Part shown: one piece after another, positions 36,117-44,691 of the stretch
Layout of the letters: every line of letters begins with the position of its first letter
How positions within the stretch are numbered: position 1 is the first letter of the stretch
NCBI GenBank assembly: GCA_027018875.1
Contig: JALUYA010000032.1
Coordinates: 90,567 to 154,566 of the forward strand
Reading direction: 5' to 3'
DNA from: Gammaproteobacteria bacterium
Lineage (GTDB): Bacteria > Pseudomonadota > Gammaproteobacteria > JAKDMP01
Length of the DNA stretch: 64,000 nt
Translations under genes and position numbers: made by a program
Notes under the pieces: generated by a model
The model's database searches: none
The model's input: only the letters and a program-made list of their open reading frames with translations
Told to the model about the DNA's origin: nothing

Positions 36117-37769
36117 TCAGAAGTGCAGCACATTGCCGACAATGATCTCATAGCTAGAAACCCCGGAGCCCCGCACCAGGGGAAAGGCTACGGTGGCATA
36201 AATCACCTGGCTGAAAGCACCGCGCAGGTTGCCGATGCGAAAACCGGCACCGAGATCGGCATACCAGTGGCTCCAACCCGCCGGGGAGACGCGCTCGATC
36301 CGCGCCGCATCGAGAAACGCCACGTAGCCGAGCTGAAAGGTATGGAACAGGACTGTCGGGGTTACGATGCGGTCAGCCAGCGTGATCCGTACCCGGCGGG
36401 TTCCGGCAAGAAAGAAGTTCGGATAGCCGCGAAGCGCCTGGAAACCGCCTATATAGAGCAGATTTTCAGGATCCGGGCGGATCACGGAGGCGTAGTCCAG
36501 GTGCCCCACCAGGGTTTGCCGGGGAAGCGACTGGTCATAGGCCGTGATCGAGCCGGAAAAGATCAGGTTGCGCCACCGGCCACGGCTGTAGCGACCCGAC
36601 AGCAAGGTGTTCGTGCGCAGTAGCAAGCCGGGGTACGGGAGCAAGCCGCGGCTTGCCGTAAGCGTCAACGCCGGGCCGGAGGCGCTCGCCCCGAGCCCCG
36701 GTGCATCGAGCAGTAGCGTGCCGTTCACCTGCCAGCCGAGGTCGTAGTCTTCCACGTGGCCCATGGTCTGGATGTCGTAGAAGTTGGCGTACCGATCCTG
36801 GTAGAGATTGAAGGCGGGGCCGACTCCGGCTAGGATCCGCCCGGGCGCCGCTGGCGCGGGCAGAAATTGAGGCGCAACCGCAACCAAGGTACCGTAGCGG
36901 TAGCGCGCGTAGCGCGCGGCGAACCCCGCTCGCAGCGCGGTGGCGCCGGACCAGCCAAGGAGGCGCAGCCACTGCAGACCGTAGCGCTGTTCCCGCACCG
37001 GCAGTTGCCAGGCCTGGGTTCCGTCATTGTAGAAGTAAAGGTTTTTATTTTGATCGAGCAGCTCGAGCCTGGCGGACCAGGATGCGGTATCCAGCAGGAA
37101 CGGGTGCGCCAGCGTGAGCGCCTTGCGTTGGCCGTCAGAGAGCTTGGCGTATTCGGCGCTCAGCGACCATGGGGTGCCACCGAGACTGGGCGAAGCGAAC
37201 TGTATCAGGTTTTCGCTGCGTTCCAGTGTGGACACATGACCGATGGCGAAGGTCCGCCCGGTGCCGAGAAAGTCGGTGTCCTTGAACTTGAACCGGGTTT
37301 GGCTGGCGCCGCCGGCATGGGCGAAGCGGAAGTCGAACTTCAGCGTCCAGGCATCCTTGATCGTGACCAGCGTTTCCACCCGCCCGGCGCGGCAGGCGTG
37401 CGGGCGGATGCTCACCGCCCGCAGAAATTGCCGCGAGCGCAGGCGGCGTTCGGATTCGTACACCCGGCGGGCATTCACCGGCTCGCCGGGGGCGATAAGA
37501 AGCAGCTGGCGAATCACCCAGGGATGGGTCTTGATGTGGATGAAGTCGGCCGTTCGCCCGTACCAGGTATCTTCCCCGGGGTGCGCCAGATCGTAGACGT
37601 TGAGGATGCGGATGCGAATGCGCCCGTAGCGCAACCCCGCCCGCTGCAGGGCCAGCCAATCGGCCTCTCCGGCCCAACGCGGATGTGCCAGCGGCAGCGG
37701 CACCGGACAGGCGGCCTGGGCCACGGCGGGGGTGGCCAGGACAAGTGCCGCGAACGCGATCTGCCTCAG
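36117..37769 (-). CDS. Outer membrane beta-barrel protein (BamA/TamA-like)
   Basis: Predicted outer membrane barrel of the Omp85/surface-antigen type. A small POTRA-like domain (VNARRVYESERRLRSRQFLR, about residues 95-115) precedes a long beta-strand-rich barrel ending in aromatic-rich IIVGNVLHF with a terminal Phe. The first ordinary start codon (GTG at 37724) would begin inside a signal peptide. The frame upstream reads LRQIAFAALVLATPAVAQA, a classic signal sequence, and a CTG at 37769 overlaps the aguB stop as CTGA. I therefore place the start there. Function is unknown; it is shorter than BamA. Confidence 0.75.
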   Translation of the reverse strand: MRQIAFAALVLATPAVAQAACPVPLPLAHPRWAGEADWLALQRAGLRYGRIRIRILNVYDLAHPGEDTWYGRTADFIHIKTHPWVIRQLLLIAPGEPVNARRVYESERRLRSRQFLRAVSIRPHACRAGRVETLVTIKDAWTLKFDFRFAHAGGASQTRFKFKDTDFLGTGRTFAIGHVSTLERSENLIQFASPSLGGTPWSLSAEYAKLSDGQRKALTLAHPFLLDTASWSARLELLDQNKNLYFYNDGTQAWQLPVREQRYGLQWLRLLGWSGATALRAGFAARYARYRYGTLVAVAPQFLPAPAAPGRILAGVGPAFNLYQDRYANFYDIQTMGHVEDYDLGWQVNGTLLLDAPGLGASASGPALTLTASRGLLPYPGLLLRTNTLLSGRYSRGRWRNLIFSGSITAYDQSLPRQTLVGHLDYASVIRPDPENLLYIGGFQALRGYPNFFLAGTRRVRITLADRIVTPTVLFHTFQLGYVAFLDAARIERVSPAGWSHWYADLGAGFRIGNLRGAFSQVIYATVAFPLVRGSGVSSYEIIVGNVLHF

Positions 37770-38650
37770 CGTGGCGGTGCCTCGATCGTTGCGACGGGAC
37801 TCGCGAGGCCGCGGTAGAGCTCGGGACGACGGTCGCGGAAAACGCCCCAGTCGGCGCGCAACGAGGCGGTGGCATCGAGATCGAATTCCGCGTACAGGAT
37901 GCTCTCTTCATCGCGTCCGGCCCGGGCGACGAGGCCTCCGGTGGGATCGGTGATGAACGAGCTACCGTAGAAAGTCACCGTGGCGTCCCGCCCCGGTTCT
38001 TCGCCGATACGATTGGCGGCGGCGAGCGGGACGAGATTGGCCGCGGCGTGCCCCTGCATCACCCGGCGCCAATGGTCGGCGGAGTCGAGTTCCGGTGCCG
38101 CCGGCTCCGATCCGATGGCGCTTGGGTAAAGCAGAATCTCCGCCCCTTTCAGCGCCAACAGCCGGGCCGGCTCCGGGAACCACTGGTCCCAGCAAACGAG
38201 TGCACCGATGCGCCCGACCGCGGTGTCCACGGGCCTAAAGGGGGTGTCTCCGGGCGCGAAGTAGAACTTTTCCTGGTACCCGGGGCCATCGGGAATATGC
38301 GCCTTGCGGTAGATACCGATCCGCCGGCCGTCGGCGTCGATCAGGGCCAGGCTGTTGAAAAAGGCGTTGCCATCGCGCTCGAAAAAAGACACGGGCAATA
38401 CCACGCGCAGTTCGTGCGCCAGCGCGGCGAACCGCCGCAGCAGCGGATGTTTCCGCGCGCTTTCCGCGAGGGAAAAATACCGGGGATCCCGGTCCTTGGC
38501 GAAGTAGCGGTGGGAGAACAGCTCGGGCAGTAGCACCAGGCGGGCGCCGGCGCGCGCGGCCCGGCGCACTAGGCTCTCGGCCTTGGCGATATTGCGCGCC
38601 TCGTCGGCACTCATGGCCATCTGGATCACGGCCAGCTTCAGGATACGCAC
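37766..38650 (-). CDS. aguB: N-carbamoylputrescine amidase
   Basis: Hydrolyses N-carbamoylputrescine to putrescine, ammonia and CO2, the second step of agmatine use. It is a nitrilase-superfamily protein of 294 residues. The Glu-Lys-Cys catalytic set is visible: LPELFSHRYF, YRKAHIPDG and LVCWDQWFPE. The frame is open to 38950 inside aguA; the GTG at 38650 overlaps the end of aguA by 13 bases and gives the family length. Confidence 0.92.
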   Translation of the reverse strand: MRILKLAVIQMAMSADEARNIAKAESLVRRAARAGARLVLLPELFSHRYFAKDRDPRYFSLAESARKHPLLRRFAALAHELRVVLPVSFFERDGNAFFNSLALIDADGRRIGIYRKAHIPDGPGYQEKFYFAPGDTPFRPVDTAVGRIGALVCWDQWFPEPARLLALKGAEILLYPSAIGSEPAAPELDSADHWRRVMQGHAAANLVPLAAANRIGEEPGRDATVTFYGSSFITDPTGGLVARAGRDEESILYAEFDLDATASLRADWGVFRDRRPELYRGLASPVATIEAPPR

Positions 38651-39723
38651 GGCAGGGGCTCCTCGTGGGTAATGCAATGCAGGCCGCCACCACCGGCGGC
38701 TATGGCGAGCGCGGGCAGAGTAAGCGCCCGTCGGCGGGGAAACTGCTCGGCAATGATGGCCCTGGCATCGGCATCGCGGCGGAGGTCGCCGTAGCCGGGC
38801 ACCAGTACCACCTCGTTGCCCAGGTAATAGTTGACGTAGGAGAGTGCGAGGCGAAGCCCATTTCCGTGGCGGGGGCGCGGCTGCGGCAACCGAACCAATT
38901 CCAGGTGCCGTTGCGCGGCATCGAGTTCCGCCTCGATCCGGTGGGCACATTCGCGAAGAACCGGGTAATTGCCGTCGCTCGGGTTGTCTTCGCTTAAAAC
39001 CAGGACCCGTCCGGGCGCGACGAAGGCAACCAGGTTATCCGCGTGGCCGTCGGTGTCATCGTTGCGAAGCCCGGCGGGCAACCAGATCGTTTTCCGGATT
39101 CCCAGCAGTTCCTGGAACAGCGCCTCGGCATGCGCCGGATCCAGCCGGGGATTGCGGTTGGGGTTGAGAATGACGCTCCGGGTGGTAACCAGGGTGCCGG
39201 TGCCATCGCCGACCAAGGCCCCTCCTTCGCAGATGATGGGCGCGGCGATACGCTCCAGCCCGAGATGCGACAAGATACGCCCGGCGATTCGGGCATCGTC
39301 GCCATAACCGGTCTCACCGCGTCCATCCTTGTCGCCATAGTCGTTAAATCCCCAGTCGACTCCCACGAGCACACCCCCGGGGGCATGGATAAAGCTCGGC
39401 GCGATGTCTCGCATCCAGGCATCGTTGAGCGGCCAGATGAGGCGTTCGATTGCCGAGGAAAGCCGCCTTCGGGCCGACTTCTCTTGCCCCGGCGCCACAA
39501 CCATCACCACCGGCTCAAACTCCGAAAGCCGGTTGGCAACCGCGGCATAGGCCGCCCGGGCTTCATCGACGATGCCCGCAAAAGTATCGGGGTGTCCGGG
39601 CCAGGCCATCCAGGTTCGGGCATGAGGCTCCCAGGCGGCGGGCAACCGGTATTGTCCGGCCGTGGATTCCGGGGGTTTTTTGAGGCTCGGAGCGGCATCG
39701 GCCCGGTGGCTCGGTAAACTCAT
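38638..39723 (-). CDS. aguA: Agmatine deiminase
   Basis: Converts agmatine to N-carbamoylputrescine and ammonia. It has 361 residues of the guanidino-group-modifying family. The catalytic cysteine lies near the C-terminus in GGGGLHCITHEEP; the N-terminal TWMAWPGHPDTF and NDAWMRDIAPSF segments are typical of substrate binding. It is followed by aguB with a 13-base overlap. A 46-codon frame upstream ends on its start codon (ATGA). Confidence 0.95.
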   Translation of the reverse strand: MSLPSHRADAAPSLKKPPESTAGQYRLPAAWEPHARTWMAWPGHPDTFAGIVDEARAAYAAVANRLSEFEPVVMVVAPGQEKSARRRLSSAIERLIWPLNDAWMRDIAPSFIHAPGGVLVGVDWGFNDYGDKDGRGETGYGDDARIAGRILSHLGLERIAAPIICEGGALVGDGTGTLVTTRSVILNPNRNPRLDPAHAEALFQELLGIRKTIWLPAGLRNDDTDGHADNLVAFVAPGRVLVLSEDNPSDGNYPVLRECAHRIEAELDAAQRHLELVRLPQPRPRHGNGLRLALSYVNYYLGNEVVLVPGYGDLRRDADARAIIAEQFPRRRALTLPALAIAAGGGGLHCITHEEPLPCVS

Positions 39724-39860
39724 GGCAAGGTGATCCTCAAGAAGCCTGGGGTCTCATGCAGGGAGAACGCGAGGCGGCCCAATTCGATGATCACAGCGGC
39801 TTCAACTGCGGCAATCTGAATCGGCCGATCGGTCAACCCGGTGCAGTAAGACGGGATCAT
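39720..39860 (-). CDS. Possible small protein upstream of aguA
   Basis: A 46-codon frame from the ATG at 39860, with a GGCGGG sequence five bases upstream. It ends with a TGA that overlaps the aguA start as ATGA, the same coupling used throughout this window. Its middle, IQIAAVEAAVIIELGRLAF, has an amphipathic-helix character. No family is recognised. It could equally be the remnant of a larger gene. Confidence 0.35.
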   Translation of the reverse strand: MIPSYCTGLTDRPIQIAAVEAAVIIELGRLAFSLHETPGFLRITLP

Positions 39861-39919
39861 GATACCCGCCAACGGCTTGTCGGATTAATACCCGGTTGAT
39901 GCCAGCCGGAAAATTGCGC

Positions 39920-40630
39920 TTAAAGGCCGGGGGTTCCGGCCTCGATTCCGTCAAGCCACTCTTCGAGGCAACGCCGGGCCGGGGCTACCAGGGCCTTGCA
40001 GCGGATTCGGGACTCGATCCGGAAGGCGGGAATCGGGCGACCCAAGGCCGCAAGCTGGAGGGCATGGCCGATCAGCCAGCGCTCGAATTCCGGCCACTGA
40101 ACTTCCGGGTGAAACTGCAGCCCGAGCCCGTACGATCCGAACGCAAAGGCCTGGTTGGGAGTTGTCGGCGTCAGCGCCAACCGGTCGGCGCCCGGCGGCA
40201 ATGCAAAGGCATCGCCATGCCAGTGCAGTACCGGAACTCCGGCCAGGTGCCGCAACGGCCCGGCCAGGCCCCGTGGGGTCAGCTCGAGCCGGGACCAACC
40301 GATCTCGCTCGTTGCCGGCCCGACGCGCGCCCCCAGCGCGGCCGCCATGATTTGGGCCCCGAGGCAGATTCCCAGGGTGGGGCGCCCGGCCTCCAGGCGG
40401 TGACGGAGCAGGGAAATCTCCTCCCCGAGCCAGGGATAATCCTCCTGCTGGTACACGCCGATCGGCCCGCCCAGAACCACCAGCAGATCCGGTTCCGGGA
40501 GGTCCGTCCCCACCGCGGCATCCACCCCGGCATCGCGGTACGTGACCCGGTATCCGCGGTGATTCAGGACGGCAACGAGGCTACCCAGGTCCTCGAAAGC
40601 GAGATGACGGATGACGGTTACCCGCTTCAT
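39920..40630 (-). CDS. Class I glutamine amidotransferase-like protein
   Basis: It has 236 residues with the complete class I triad: nucleophile Cys in LGICLGAQ, and His and Glu in LQFHPEV. Free-standing members of this family include GMP-synthase-like amidotransferases of unknown substrate and gamma-glutamyl hydrolases. No synthetase partner lies beside it, and it overlaps the symporter gene by four bases, so a hydrolase acting on an imported gamma-glutamyl compound is possible but unproven. Confidence 0.85.
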   Translation of the reverse strand: MKRVTVIRHLAFEDLGSLVAVLNHRGYRVTYRDAGVDAAVGTDLPEPDLLVVLGGPIGVYQQEDYPWLGEEISLLRHRLEAGRPTLGICLGAQIMAAALGARVGPATSEIGWSRLELTPRGLAGPLRHLAGVPVLHWHGDAFALPPGADRLALTPTTPNQAFAFGSYGLGLQFHPEVQWPEFERWLIGHALQLAALGRPIPAFRIESRIRCKALVAPARRCLEEWLDGIEAGTPGL

Positions 40631-42084
40631 GCTCGGGCCTCCGGGTGGCGGCGTACGAGCGTTTGCTCAAGGCCCGCGACGAGGGCCAGGCAGAACAGGT
40701 TGACGATCAGCGCCGCCACTCCATCGTTTAATCCCGCAAGGCCCGCCGGAAGGAACGGCAGCAGGGTGGTGACATGCTGATGCGTCAGCGTCAAGAGGCT
40801 GACGAACACGACGCCGGCACCGATTCCGGCAAAGGCGGCTCCCCGGCTGATCAGCCGGGGAGCCAGAAATGACAGCGCCAGGGCCGGGAAAAGTTGGGTG
40901 ATGTAACTGTAGCCCAGGAGCAGCAGCCCGACGATTCCGGCTCCCCCGGTCATGGCGAAGGCCGCCGCCGCGACGGCCACCGGGATTACCAGCAGGCGGG
41001 CGGCAAGCGCGATGCGTTTTTCTTGCCCGGCAAAGGCCGGGAGCAGGGCAAGCCCGTTCTTGGACAACAGCGCCGAAGTGACGATGATCAACAACGAGCC
41101 CGGCACCAGGGCGGCAAGCACCCCGGCACCGCCGACAATGCCCAGTACCCAGGCCGGCAGTGTCGCCGCGGTGGCGGCAAGCAGTGCCAGATCCGGCTTG
41201 GCGAGTCCCGGTACGATACCGATTGCCGCGAAGCCGACAAAAAACACGAATAACAGGATGAGCTGGTAAAGCGGCAGCAAGATAGCGTTGCACCTGAAAG
41301 CACGTTCGCCACGGGCCGAGAAAGTGTAGGCGAATGCGTGGGGCCACATCCAGAAGCCCAGGGTCGAAATCAACATGGTGGAGATGAACCAAACCAAGCC
41401 TTGCGAGCCGTGGAGAATAAACAGCTCGGGGCGCTGGGCCAGCAGCCGGTGGAACATGGGTCCTATGCCGCCGTAGGCCCGGTGGGGCAGGTAGATACCG
41501 AGAAACACCACCACCCCGAGCACCAGGAGATCCTTGGCCACCGCGGTCCAGGCCGAGGCATGAATTCCCGAGACGCTGACATAGACCACCAGGCCCGCGG
41601 TGCCGATGAGAATGGCGGCGTGCGCGCCGATGCCTCCGCCGGTTGCAATCTCGACGATCAGGCCCAGTCCCTCGAGCTGGAGCGCGAGATAGGGCAGCAT
41701 CGCCAATACGCCGAGCAGTCCGACGGCGATTCCCAGTCCGCGGCTGCCGAAACGATGGGCGAAGAAGTCGGCCTGGGTGATCAACGCATGGGTCTTGGCG
41801 TAGCGCCAGATCGGCGGCAACAGCCAATATCCCAGGACATAGGCCAGCGCGCCGTAGCCGAGAATGTAGAAAGCGGGGGCACCGCGCCCGTAGGCGTAGC
41901 CGCTCGCACCGAGAAAGGTAAAGGTGGTGTAGATCTCTCCCGCCATGAGCAGAAACACGATCGCGGTGCCAAAGCCGCGCCGCCCGATGGTCCACTGCTC
42001 GAGATCCATGGATTTGCCGATCCGGGAGGCAAGGCCGAGGCCAAGTGCCAGGGCAAAGGCAAGCGCAATCAGGGCAATGGCCAT
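40627..42084 (-). CDS. Sodium:solute symporter family protein
   Basis: Secondary transporter of the SSF family. It has 485 residues with about 13 predicted transmembrane helices, including EIYTTFTFLGASGYAYGRG near the N-terminus, in the helix that carries ion-site residues in this family. The substrate is unknown; placement between a gamma-glutamyltransferase and an amidotransferase suggests an amino-acid-like or gamma-glutamyl substrate. The small DUF3311 protein upstream is its usual partner. Confidence 0.88.
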   Translation of the reverse strand: MAIALIALAFALALGLGLASRIGKSMDLEQWTIGRRGFGTAIVFLLMAGEIYTTFTFLGASGYAYGRGAPAFYILGYGALAYVLGYWLLPPIWRYAKTHALITQADFFAHRFGSRGLGIAVGLLGVLAMLPYLALQLEGLGLIVEIATGGGIGAHAAILIGTAGLVVYVSVSGIHASAWTAVAKDLLVLGVVVFLGIYLPHRAYGGIGPMFHRLLAQRPELFILHGSQGLVWFISTMLISTLGFWMWPHAFAYTFSARGERAFRCNAILLPLYQLILLFVFFVGFAAIGIVPGLAKPDLALLAATAATLPAWVLGIVGGAGVLAALVPGSLLIIVTSALLSKNGLALLPAFAGQEKRIALAARLLVIPVAVAAAAFAMTGGAGIVGLLLLGYSYITQLFPALALSFLAPRLISRGAAFAGIGAGVVFVSLLTLTHQHVTTLLPFLPAGLAGLNDGVAALIVNLFCLALVAGLEQTLVRRHPEARA

Positions 42085-42087
42085 TGC

Positions 42088-42291
42088 TTACCGGCCCTTG
42101 CGGGAGGACTTGGCTTCCAGGGCGTACACCAGGGCCATGATCGGTGCGGTGAGCACGACCCACAATGCGATCCAGAAGTACAGCAACGGCAGTCCGAGCA
42201 CGACAGGTTCCCCACGGTTGGTGAAAAAGGCGCCGCCCAGCATGCCGGCGAAAGGCAACAAGGTGAGGAAAACCTGTAGCAAGCGCCGCAT
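42088..42291 (-). CDS. DUF3311 family membrane protein
   Basis: It has 67 residues with two predicted transmembrane helices and a basic C-terminus (SSRKGR). PLLYFWIALWVVLTAPIMALVY is typical of DUF3311, short proteins encoded just upstream of SSF-type symporters. It starts one base after the gamma-glutamyltransferase stop and ends three bases before the symporter start, so it probably forms a complex with that symporter. Confidence 0.85.
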   Translation of the reverse strand: MRRLLQVFLTLLPFAGMLGGAFFTNRGEPVVLGLPLLYFWIALWVVLTAPIMALVYALEAKSSRKGR

Positions 42292-43872
42292 TCAGTAGCC
42301 CAGGGCGGCACCGTCGGCGCGGCCATCGGAGCCGGCGACATAGCCATTCGCATGGCGCAGGATTATTTGCCCGCAGCCGAATCCGGCGGTGGACGCGGCA
42401 TACTCCATGTCATGTCCACGCCGGGCCAGCGCCACGGCCAGCGCGGTATCGAAACCGGGTTCGGCGAGCACCTTGTGGCCTCCGAGGAAACGCCAGCGTG
42501 GGGCCTGCAGCGCCGCCTGCGGATCGAGCCCCGCGTCGATCAGGCGGCGCAACACCTGAACGTGCCCCTGCGGCTGCATGTACCCGCCCATCACGCCAAA
42601 CGGTCCCAGGGGACACCCTTCGGCGTCGGCAAGCAGGCCGGGAATTATGGTGTTGTAGGGGCGCCGTGCCGGATGGGGTGCATTGGGATGCCCATGCGCG
42701 GGGGCAAAACATAACGCCCGGTTGGCAAGGGATATGCCCGTCCCCGGCACGACAACGTGACTGCCGAAGCCCATGAAATTAGACTGGATCATGCTGACCA
42801 GCAGGCCGTCGCCATCGGCCGCGGCCAAGTATACTGTGCCTCCCTCGAGGCGGGTGCTCTCGGGCCCGGGGGCGGCGGCCGTGGCGATTCCCTTGGCGGC
42901 CCCGCCAAGCATGCCCGGGGTCAGGGTTGCGCCGAGCCAGGCCCGGGCCTCCTCGCCATCGGCGATCACTTCCAGGGCCGCAGTGAAGGCTCGCTTGATC
43001 GCTTCGATCGACCAATGCGCCGCCTCCACCACATCTTGCGTCGGCCCCAGGGCCTGCAAAAGTCCGAGCGCCATAAGTGCGACTCCACCCTGCGTCGGCG
43101 GCGGCAATTCGAACACCCGATAGCCACGGAATGAAACCGCCTGGGGCTGGATCCACTCCCCGGCATGGGTGGCCAGATCTTGCGCGCGCAGCCAGCCCCC
43201 GGTATCGCGGCTGAAGCGAGTGATACGCTCGGCCAGGGCGCCGGTGTAAAAATCTTCCGCCCGGCTCGCGGCGATGCTCCGCAGCGTTGCCGCCAGATCC
43301 GGATTGGTGAAACGGGCTCCGGGAGCCGCGACAAATCCCGTCGGAGCGAAGGTGGGTATGAAACCGGCAAATTCGGGACGGGTTGCCGGGCGCATCTCCT
43401 CTACTGCGCGGGCCCAGCCGGCGGCGATCAGCGGCGACAGCGGGAACCCCTCCTGGGCATAGTGAATCGCCGGGGCGAGCAGTCTCTCCAGCGGGAGTCG
43501 CCCGTAGCGTGTGGCCAGGTCGGCCCAGGCGCGCGGCGCGGCGGGGACGGTGACTCCGTGCCACCCCCGGGGGCTCTGGCGAGCCGTAAAGGCACCCGGA
43601 TTGAATCCGGCGGGAGTCCGCCCCGAGCCGATATAGCCCTCGATTCCGGCCGGACCGGCGATGATGGCCATCAGGTCCGACCCCAGGCCGCAACCGGTAG
43701 GCTCGACCACCGTCAGGGTCGCCGCCATGGTGATCGCGGCATCCACGGCGTTGCCACCGTCGCGCAGAACCTCAAGCCCCGCCGCAGCCGCAAGAGGTTG
43801 CGAGGTCGCCACCATCGCAGTAGGGGCATATAAGGCCTGGCGCCGCGGAATACGCTGAATTACCGGGTTCAA
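42292..43872 (-). CDS. Gamma-glutamyltransferase family protein without signal peptide
   Basis: Ntn-hydrolase expected to cleave gamma-glutamyl bonds. It has 526 residues. Conserved N-terminal features are the MVATSQPLAAAAGLEVLRDG and GNAVDAAI segments. The self-cleavage/nucleophile Thr is in LEGGTVYLAAADGDG (about residue 355), followed by MIQSNFMGFGSHVVVPGTGI. The N-terminus is polar and basic with no export signal, so the enzyme should be cytoplasmic, unlike classical periplasmic Ggt. The TTG start overlaps the SDR stop (TTGA). Confidence 0.88.
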   Translation of the reverse strand: MNPVIQRIPRRQALYAPTAMVATSQPLAAAAGLEVLRDGGNAVDAAITMAATLTVVEPTGCGLGSDLMAIIAGPAGIEGYIGSGRTPAGFNPGAFTARQSPRGWHGVTVPAAPRAWADLATRYGRLPLERLLAPAIHYAQEGFPLSPLIAAGWARAVEEMRPATRPEFAGFIPTFAPTGFVAAPGARFTNPDLAATLRSIAASRAEDFYTGALAERITRFSRDTGGWLRAQDLATHAGEWIQPQAVSFRGYRVFELPPPTQGGVALMALGLLQALGPTQDVVEAAHWSIEAIKRAFTAALEVIADGEEARAWLGATLTPGMLGGAAKGIATAAAPGPESTRLEGGTVYLAAADGDGLLVSMIQSNFMGFGSHVVVPGTGISLANRALCFAPAHGHPNAPHPARRPYNTIIPGLLADAEGCPLGPFGVMGGYMQPQGHVQVLRRLIDAGLDPQAALQAPRWRFLGGHKVLAEPGFDTALAVALARRGHDMEYAASTAGFGCGQIILRHANGYVAGSDGRADGAALGY

Positions 43873-44582
43873 AATCGTTCCAGGTGCGGGCGCAGATCCA
43901 GCTCCAGCGTCCAGGCGCTGGGGGGCTGCCGGTAAACCTGCCAGTAAGCTTCGGCAACGGCGTGCGGATTGAGACAGGTTGCGGCTGCACGCCCGGGTTG
44001 ACGCTCATGCAGGGCGGGCGAATCGATCTGGCCATCGATCACGCAATGGGCGACATGAATGCCACGGGGGCCGAATTCGTGAGCCAGAGATTGGGCCAGG
44101 GCACGGAGGCCGAATTTACCCACCGCGAGCCCGGCAAACCCGGCGCTTCCACGCCGTGAGGCGGTTGCCCCGGTAAACAGCAGGCGGCCGCACTCGCGTT
44201 GCAGCATGGCGGGGAGAACTTCGCGGGCGGCTAGAAAGGCACCCAGGCAATTCACCCGCCAAGCGGTCTCGAAGCGTTGACCATCGAGTTCGAGAATGCC
44301 TCCCGGCATGTAGCTTCCGGCAGTGTAGATCAGCCCGGTCGGATGGCCCAGGGTGTTACGAATCCGTGCGAAGGCGGCGGCAATCGAGGCCGGATCCGCG
44401 GCATCACAATCGTACCCTTGCGCCGTCGCGCCCCGAGTGCGAATGGTTGCGGCTAAAGCCCGATGATGGCGTGCCGAGCGCGAGAGCAGGGCCAGGGCAT
44501 GGCCCGCTGCGGCAAAGCGTTCGGCCACGGCGGCCGACAACCCCGGCCCAACCCCAAGTATTACGGTAACTTCTGGTTCCAT
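43869..44582 (-). CDS. Short-chain dehydrogenase/reductase-like protein lacking the catalytic Tyr
   Basis: Rossmann-fold protein of 237 residues. The nucleotide-binding Gly motif (GVGPGLSAAVAERF) and the strand TGLIYTAGSY are clear. At the active site, where SDR enzymes have Y-x3-K, the sequence reads FAGLAVGKFGLR: the Lys is kept but Tyr is not. Family relatives with FAxFA-x-K and the VIDGxID segment are known, so this is probably a genuine subfamily. The frame is open to 44621, but the ATG at 44582 starts at the beginning of the fold. Confidence 0.8.
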   Translation of the reverse strand: MEPEVTVILGVGPGLSAAVAERFAAAGHALALLSRSARHHRALAATIRTRGATAQGYDCDAADPASIAAAFARIRNTLGHPTGLIYTAGSYMPGGILELDGQRFETAWRVNCLGAFLAAREVLPAMLQRECGRLLFTGATASRRGSAGFAGLAVGKFGLRALAQSLAHEFGPRGIHVAHCVIDGQIDSPALHERQPGRAAATCLNPHAVAEAYWQVYRQPPSAWTLELDLRPHLERF

Positions 44583-44691
44583 GGGTTCCCCGGCCTCGAT
44601 CCTGGCCCCGTCAGGGAACATCTTAACTCGGTTATTTCACCCGGATGGGGGGAACACACAAGCGGAACTTGCCGGTGCCGGGATTCCCCCT

